Origin: Actinomycetes bacterium
GTDB taxonomy: Bacteria > Actinomycetota > Acidimicrobiia > Acidimicrobiales > Microtrichaceae
Length of the DNA stretch: 11,410 bases
Assembly: GCA_023389745.1 (NCBI GenBank)
Contig: JAEWED010000059.1
Location: forward strand, 1 to 11,410
Direction: 5' to 3'
Below are positions 7,300 to 11,410 of this stretch, piece by piece. The notes under the pieces are model-generated. The model was not told the DNA's origin. It did no database searches and worked only from the letters and a program-made list of their open reading frames with translations. The number at the start of each line of letters is the position of its first letter. Positions within the stretch are counted from its first letter, which is position 1. The position numbers were made by a program, and so were the translations under genes.

Positions 7300-9348
7300 A
7301 TGACGAGCGAAGTCGCAGGCGCCCGCGGCCGGGCGAACATCACCGGACCCGGCCACGGTGACCCGACTGACGACCCGACTGACGACCTGACTGACGACCC
7401 GACGACCGGCCGGACCGCTGGGAGCGACTCCGTCGAACCGTCGGCATTGATCGAGCGGCTGGTGCTGGCGGCCGACGAGATCGCACGGTTGCGTTCGGAG
7501 CTCGAACGCGAGCGTGCACGAACTGCCGGGATCGATGCCGCCGAGTCGCTGAGCACGCTCGAGCTCGAGGCCACACGGCGCACGTGGTCGTGGCGGGTCA
7601 CGGCGCCGCTGCGGACCGTGCGCCGCGCCCAGCTCGAACGGTTCGGTCAACGGTCCGCCGGAGCACGCAACGGTGGCCCGTCGCTCACCGGTGACGCTCG
7701 CCGGGGTCCAGTGGGCATCGACGACGCGGCGCTCGACGACGCGCGCACCCGCCGCCGGGCCGTTGCAGCGCTCTGGGACCGAGCAGCGACCGCCACCGCG
7801 CTCTTCGATGCGACGATCGCAACGCCGGGACCGGACGAGCCGACGCCGGGACCGGGCCAGGCAGTCGGGTCCGGAGCACTCGCCGAGTTCGCCGCCGCGG
7901 TCGAACGAACCGCCGACGGCGACCCGTGCTCCCCGCGGGTCTCGTGGCTCACCTCGCTCGTCGCACTGGGCCGGTACCCGACCCCCGCCGAGGTCGACCG
8001 CGCCCGCCGTGTGATCGGCTCCGGCGTGGAGCCGCTCAGCCGCTTCCTGCTCGACGAGTTCGAGCGCTCGACCGCCGATGGCGGGGACGTCGCCTGCCTG
8101 CTCGATCCCGCGGTGGGAGCGACGGTGGTCGACCTGTCGACCAGCCTCGGCTCCACCGACCTCGCGGGCATCCAGCGCGTGGTCCGATCGGTGATCCCCC
8201 GATGGTCGGCGCAGCACCGCTTCGTGGCGGTCGCCTGGGACGACGACGCAGCCGGCTTCGTCACCGTGACCGACGAGCGGCTCCGGGAGCTCGCCTACGG
8301 CGACGTCCCGGCCGCTCCGACGCAGCGCTCCCGCCGGGGTGGCGCGCCGCGCGACCCGAGGCTGTCGGTGCCCTGGGACTGCCGCTACGTCGTGCCGGAG
8401 CTCGCCGTCGGATCCCACGAGCGGATGTCGGCCATGCGGGCGCTCGTGACCGCCGGCCCCCTCACCAGCACCGGTGTCGTCGGTTACGACCTGATCCCGG
8501 TGACGTCGTCCGAGACGGTGGACCGCGGGTTCGTCGGCGCGTTCGGCGAGTACCTCGCGGTCCTCAAGCACGCGACGCGGGTCGCGGCGATCAGCCGGTC
8601 GGCGGCCGAGGAGTTCCGCACCTATTCGAAGCTGCTGGCGTCACAGGGCCTCGACGGGCCCGACGTCATCGCCTGTCCGCTGCCGCAGGAGGCCCACCCT
8701 GCGACCGCGGCGTCCCGCGCCGGTCTCCGCACGATGTTGGCCGCGGGTGATCGACCGATCGTCCTGGTGGTCGGCAGCCACGAGCCGCGCAAGAACCACC
8801 TGTCGGTCCTGGCGGCCGCCGAGCGGCTGTGGGCCGAGGGGCACTCGTTCCACCTGGCGTTCTTCGGTGGGCTCAGCTGGGGGAGCGCCGAGTTCGAGTC
8901 CGAGGTCGAGCGACTGGGAGATGCGGGCGCCACGATCAGCGTGCACCGGCGGGTCACCGAGGACGAGCTGTGGGCGGGGTACGCCGAGGCGCGTTGCACC
9001 GTCTTCCCGTCGCTCGTCGAGGGGTACGGGCTGCCCGTGGCGGAGTCGCTCTCGGCGGGTTGCCCCGTGCTGGTCTCGGACTACGGCTCGATGTCGGAGC
9101 TCGCGGCCGACGGTGGTGCACTGACCGTCGATCCACGCGACCTCGGAGCCATCACCGGCTGCCTGCGCGACCTGCTCACCGACGACGAGCTGGTGGCTCG
9201 GCTGCGCGCCGAGGCCGCGGCCCGTCCGAGCTCGAGCTGGGACGACTACGCCGAACGGCTCTGGCGCGCGCTCGTCGACGACGTGGCGGCCGCCGGAGCT
9301 CAGGTGACGCCGTCGCCGCGCCGGACCGCGGCGACGACCGACGTGTAG
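7300..9348 (+). CDS. GT4-type glycosyltransferase with coiled-coil and DUF4214-like N-terminal half
   Basis: The 682-residue protein has a C-terminal catalytic part (about 268-670) of the GT-B, GT4 kind: the acceptor-side motif STDLAGIQRVVR (285 onward), AAISRSAAEEF near 430, the donor-domain opening VLVVGSHEPRKNH (488-500), and the EX7E signature EGYGLPVAE (Glu574 and Glu582). It should transfer a sugar from a nucleotide-sugar donor to a glycan or lipid carrier at the cytoplasmic face; the sugar is unknown. The N-terminal half holds an acidic DPTD repeat (about 21-36), a short charged coiled coil (48-75), the SWRVTAPLR motif (97-105) common in large polysaccharide glycosyltransferases, and a segment at 214-257 (ALGRYPTPAEVDRARRVIGS) resembling DUF4214. 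No membrane segment is seen. Its 3' end overlaps the convergent methyltransferase gene by 49 bp, and the two may modify the same glycan. Confidence 0.9.
   Translation: MTSEVAGARGRANITGPGHGDPTDDPTDDLTDDPTTGRTAGSDSVEPSALIERLVLAADEIARLRSELERERARTAGIDAAESLSTLELEATRRTWSWRVTAPLRTVRRAQLERFGQRSAGARNGGPSLTGDARRGPVGIDDAALDDARTRRRAVAALWDRAATATALFDATIATPGPDEPTPGPGQAVGSGALAEFAAAVERTADGDPCSPRVSWLTSLVALGRYPTPAEVDRARRVIGSGVEPLSRFLLDEFERSTADGGDVACLLDPAVGATVVDLSTSLGSTDLAGIQRVVRSVIPRWSAQHRFVAVAWDDDAAGFVTVTDERLRELAYGDVPAAPTQRSRRGGAPRDPRLSVPWDCRYVVPELAVGSHERMSAMRALVTAGPLTSTGVVGYDLIPVTSSETVDRGFVGAFGEYLAVLKHATRVAAISRSAAEEFRTYSKLLASQGLDGPDVIACPLPQEAHPATAASRAGLRTMLAAGDRPIVLVVGSHEPRKNHLSVLAAAERLWAEGHSFHLAFFGGLSWGSAEFESEVERLGDAGATISVHRRVTEDELWAGYAEARCTVFPSLVEGYGLPVAESLSAGCPVLVSDYGSMSELAADGGALTVDPRDLGAITGCLRDLLTDDELVARLRAEAAARPSSSWDDYAERLWRALVDDVAAAGAQVTPSPRRTAATTDV
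7360..7407 (+). repeat. 12-bp in-frame tandem repeat encoding DPTD
   Basis: Four 12-bp units: GACCCGACTGAC twice exactly, a third copy with one change (GACCTGACTGAC), and a fourth degenerate copy. Within the glycosyltransferase they encode DPTD, DPTD, DLTD, DPTT, a flexible acidic linker ahead of the coiled coil. Near-identical units suggest recent slippage and possible copy-number variation; as each unit is 4 codons, changes stay in frame. Confidence 0.85.
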
Positions 9349-10508
9349 GCGTGCTCGGCGCCGACGAGACGGCCCAGCTTCCGCATCAGCTCGACGACCT
9401 CGGGATCGTCGTCGGTCAGGTGCCGCACCGCCTGGTCCACGCCGGGGATGCCCCAGTACGGGAACAGGAAGATGCCCTCGGTGCGCACGACGTCGAACCC
9501 GGCGTCGTCGAGCATCTCGGTGAGGTCGTCCAGCCCGAACTCGGCGATGTGCTGGTAGTTCGTGACGAACTCCGGGTAGCCGAGCCGGCGTGTGATCACC
9601 TGGTTCACGCTGTTGCGGTTCGCCGCCGTGGTGAGCAGGCGGCCGCCGGGGCGGAGCACCCTCGCCGCCTCGGCGAGCGTCGCACGGGCGTCGTGCACGT
9701 GCTCCATCGAGTCGACGAACAGGACCACGTCGACGACCGCGTCCGGCATGGCGAGCGCGTGGGCGTCCATGACGGCGAACCGCTGGTTCGGTCGCTGCCC
9801 TGCCGGCGTGCCGGCCGAGTACGTGTCGTTCGCCCTGCGCACGGCGGTGTCCGAGATGTCGACCCCGGTGACCGAGGCGTCGAGCAGCCCGTACTCGGCG
9901 AGCGAACCGGTGCCGCAGCACAGATCGAGGATCTCGCCGTGGATCGCGTCACCCAACAGCTCCTTCACGAGGGCGTCGAGCTCGGCGAGGTACGCCTGGT
10001 CGCGCAGGGTGGCGTACTCGTAGCCACCCTTGTCGTAGAACTGGTTCATCGCCTCGCGCAGCTCGGCCAGGCTCAGTCGGGCGAAGTGCTCGAAGACGTG
10101 CTCCTCGGGCAGCACCGGCTCGTGCTGGGTGCCCGTCGGGGCGACGGGGTTCGCCCGGAGCTCCTCGATCTCGTGCACGAGGGCCTGCAGGTGAGGATCG
10201 TCCGCGACGAGGGTCGAGGGCTCGTCCTGTGGACCGAACACGACGAACACGTCGTTCGCCAGCACGGGCCGGCCGTCGGACACCGCTCGGTCGAGCAGGT
10301 CCAAGGGGAGGTCGGCCACCATGCCCTTGTGCACGACGATCCAGTCGTAGTCGGCGGTCGGCTCGGCCCGAGCGTGGTCGTAGCGGTACACCTTCGGCAG
10401 CACGGCCCAGAAGACGTCCGGGGCGACCACCCGCTGGCCCTCTGCCGTCCGCTCGACGACGAGGTCGGCGACCTGGACCCAGAACGGATCATCGTGGGGA
10501 AACGGCAC
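9300..10508 (-). CDS. Class I SAM-dependent methyltransferase with unassigned N-terminal domain
   Basis: The 402-residue protein carries a Rossmann-type methyltransferase domain from about residue 185: motif I ILDLCCGTG (193-201), the acidic end of strand 2 in VTGVDIS (Asp217), VDVVLFVDSMEHVHDA (259 onward) and LRPGGRLLTT (285-294). It should methylate a small molecule or glycan using S-adenosylmethionine in the cytoplasm; the acceptor is not evident. Residues 1-100 form a separate region (ADYDWIVVHKGM and LANDVFVVFGP) that I cannot assign, possibly for substrate recognition. The start is GTG at 10508: an in-frame TGA lies only 12 nt upstream, a GAG sits 8-10 nt before it, and no earlier start is available. 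Its end overlaps the glycosyltransferase end by 49 bp. A strong hairpin upstream separates it from the M23 gene on the same strand, so it probably has its own promoter in the short gap or is reached by read-through. Confidence 0.9.
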   Translation of the reverse strand: MPFPHDDPFWVQVADLVVERTAEGQRVVAPDVFWAVLPKVYRYDHARAEPTADYDWIVVHKGMVADLPLDLLDRAVSDGRPVLANDVFVVFGPQDEPSTLVADDPHLQALVHEIEELRANPVAPTGTQHEPVLPEEHVFEHFARLSLAELREAMNQFYDKGGYEYATLRDQAYLAELDALVKELLGDAIHGEILDLCCGTGSLAEYGLLDASVTGVDISDTAVRRANDTYSAGTPAGQRPNQRFAVMDAHALAMPDAVVDVVLFVDSMEHVHDARATLAEAARVLRPGGRLLTTAANRNSVNQVITRRLGYPEFVTNYQHIAEFGLDDLTEMLDDAGFDVVRTEGIFLFPYWGIPGVDQAVRHLTDDDPEVVELMRKLGRLVGAEHAYTSVVAAVRRGDGVT

Positions 10509-10539
10509 CCCCAGATCTCAGCACACCCGCCGGCTGCTC

Positions 10540-10572
10540 CGGACCGACGGCGGTCGTGCCGCCGTCGGTCCG
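10540..10572 (-). terminator. Perfect 14-bp hairpin after the M23 gene
   Basis: A 14-base arm (10540-10553) and its exact reverse complement (10559-10572) flank the 5-base loop TCGTG. The hairpin begins 8 nt after the M23-like stop codon, read on the - strand. It is very GC-rich and has no U tract, like many actinobacterial intrinsic terminators. It sits between two - strand genes and so probably limits read-through into the methyltransferase gene. Because it is symmetric, it could also act on + strand transcripts. Confidence 0.7.
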
Positions 10573-10579
10573 ATCCGGT

Positions 10580-11410
10580 TCAGCGCTCCGGGAAGTCGAT
10601 GATGTCGAGCAGGAGCGGCATCTGGTCCCTGCGGGGTTCGCCCGTGTCGAGCCTGCCCTGCAGGAACGAGCCGCTGAGGAAGTCGTCCGCGTCCTGGATC
10701 TGCGACGGGGCGACCTCTCCGCGGAACGTGAAGCCGTCGAACACGTACGGCAGACCGTTGGAACCGAGCAGCGTGGGGCCGTCCATGAGCTGGAAGTGCA
10801 GGTGGGACGCGTTCGCGTTGCCGGTGTTGCCGAGCTTGCCCAGGACGTCGCCCTCCTCGACGGTGTCGCCGACCTCGACGGTGATCGAGCCCTTCTCGAA
10901 GTGGGCGTACATGGCCCACACGCCGTCGCCCAGGTCGAGGATCACGTGGTTGCCGTCGACGTTCTCGACGGTGAGCTTGGCGGCCAGGGTCGGGTCGTGC
11001 GCCGGCAGCACGCCGGGAGCGTTGGCCTCGACGTTGTCGAGCACACCGGTCACGGTGCCGTCGGCCACCGCGTAGACCTCGGCGCCGTAGTCGACGTAGC
11101 TGTCGTTGCGGGAGTCGTCGCCGGTGAAGAACGCACCCTGGTCGTCGACGCGCTTCCAGTCGATCGCGAAGCGCTGGCTGTTGTTGAGTCGGCCGTTGAC
11201 CGAGTTGAGCGACGTCCGGTGCGGGAAGCCGTAGCCCGGCTCGCAGCAGCCGTTCAGCGCGATCCAGTTCGTGCCCCGCAGCGGCGGCGCGATGACCCGG
11301 GGAGTGCCGGCGTCGATGTCGAACGGCGTCGTCAGGTAGTCGATCGCCGCCGGGGTCTGCGCGGGCGGCGCCGGGGACCCCGTGCCGTACAGGCGGTGGA
11401 GCACCACCTC
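10580..11410 (-). CDS. M23/LytM-family peptidase-like protein, C-terminal part (5' end outside window)
   Basis: The frame is open to the right edge, giving the last 276 residues; the GTG at 11407 is probably internal. Numbering from the Val it encodes, residues 106-215 show the LytM beta fold: YGAEVYAVADGTVTGVL, GNHVILDLGDGVWAMYAHFEKGS (a split mention of residues 152-174, with His169), then TVEEGDVLGKLGNTG and the SHLHFQ motif with His202 and His204. M23 enzymes cleave peptidoglycan peptides using zinc. The first metal motif is usually HxxxD; here it reads RFAID, with Arg79 in place of His and Asp83 kept. The protein may therefore bind zinc differently or be a non-catalytic LytM-type regulator. 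A conserved-looking NGCCEPGYG element (52-60) with adjacent cysteines lies just before. The N-terminus and any signal peptide lie off the window, so export cannot be judged. A hairpin follows the stop. Confidence 0.82.
   Translation of the reverse strand, partial: EVVLHRLYGTGSPAPPAQTPAAIDYLTTPFDIDAGTPRVIAPPLRGTNWIALNGCCEPGYGFPHRTSLNSVNGRLNNSQRFAIDWKRVDDQGAFFTGDDSRNDSYVDYGAEVYAVADGTVTGVLDNVEANAPGVLPAHDPTLAAKLTVENVDGNHVILDLGDGVWAMYAHFEKGSITVEVGDTVEEGDVLGKLGNTGNANASHLHFQLMDGPTLLGSNGLPYVFDGFTFRGEVAPSQIQDADDFLSGSFLQGRLDTGEPRRDQMPLLLDIIDFPER

Noticed and set aside
8641..9921. 426-residue open frame on the - strand
   Set aside because: It is out of frame with the methyltransferase and Arg/His-rich, overlapping conserved motifs of real genes on both strands.
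8829..11075. 748-residue open frame on the + strand across the glycosyltransferase 3' end, methyltransferase and M23 genes
   Set aside because: Its sequence mirrors the methyltransferase and M23 proteins on the other strand and shows no domain of its own.

Overview
The window is GC-rich DNA (my estimate is around 70%) with dense coding, GTG starts, short or negative spacing between genes, and proteins rich in Ala, Arg, Asp and Val. This is typical of Actinomycetota. The mix of a cyclase-ATPase-TPR regulator, an acyl-CoA dehydrogenase-like enzyme and a degenerate M23 protein would fit an Acidimicrobiia-like genome, but that placement is inference. I see no rRNA, tRNA, CRISPR array, insertion sequence or phage gene.

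Left block (1-5621, + strand): three genes with overlapping stop and start codons. The first is the 3' end of an unidentified gene. The second encodes a 1074-residue signalling protein: class III nucleotide cyclase, then an AAA/STAND-type ATPase, then a helical TPR-like region. The third encodes a 724-residue FAD-dependent amine-oxidase/desaturase-like flavoprotein. The ATGA and GTGA junctions imply translational coupling, so a sensory cyclase and a redox enzyme are probably made together.

Middle block (5695-6870, - strand): a 391-residue flavoprotein of the acyl-CoA dehydrogenase fold, converging on the left block. The residue at the usual catalytic Glu position appears to be Pro, so it may be a monooxygenase-type or otherwise divergent member. 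A 429-bp divergent intergenic region (6871-7299) holds a perfect 8+8 bp inverted repeat and a 12-bp direct repeat.

Right block (7300-11410): a GT4-type glycosyltransferase (+) with an unusual N-terminal half, then a SAM-dependent methyltransferase (-) that overlaps it tail to tail by 49 bp. Last is the C-terminal part of an M23/LytM-like protein (-), cut by the window edge. Glycosyltransferase and methyltransferase suggest surface-glycan or glycoconjugate synthesis, and the M23 protein points to the cell wall. A perfect 14-bp hairpin separates the M23 gene from the methyltransferase gene.

The most novel-looking element is the coupled cyclase-ATPase-TPR and flavoenzyme pair with its unidentified upstream partner. 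Next come two enzymes, the acyl-CoA dehydrogenase-like and the M23-like proteins, each lacking a textbook catalytic or ligand residue.
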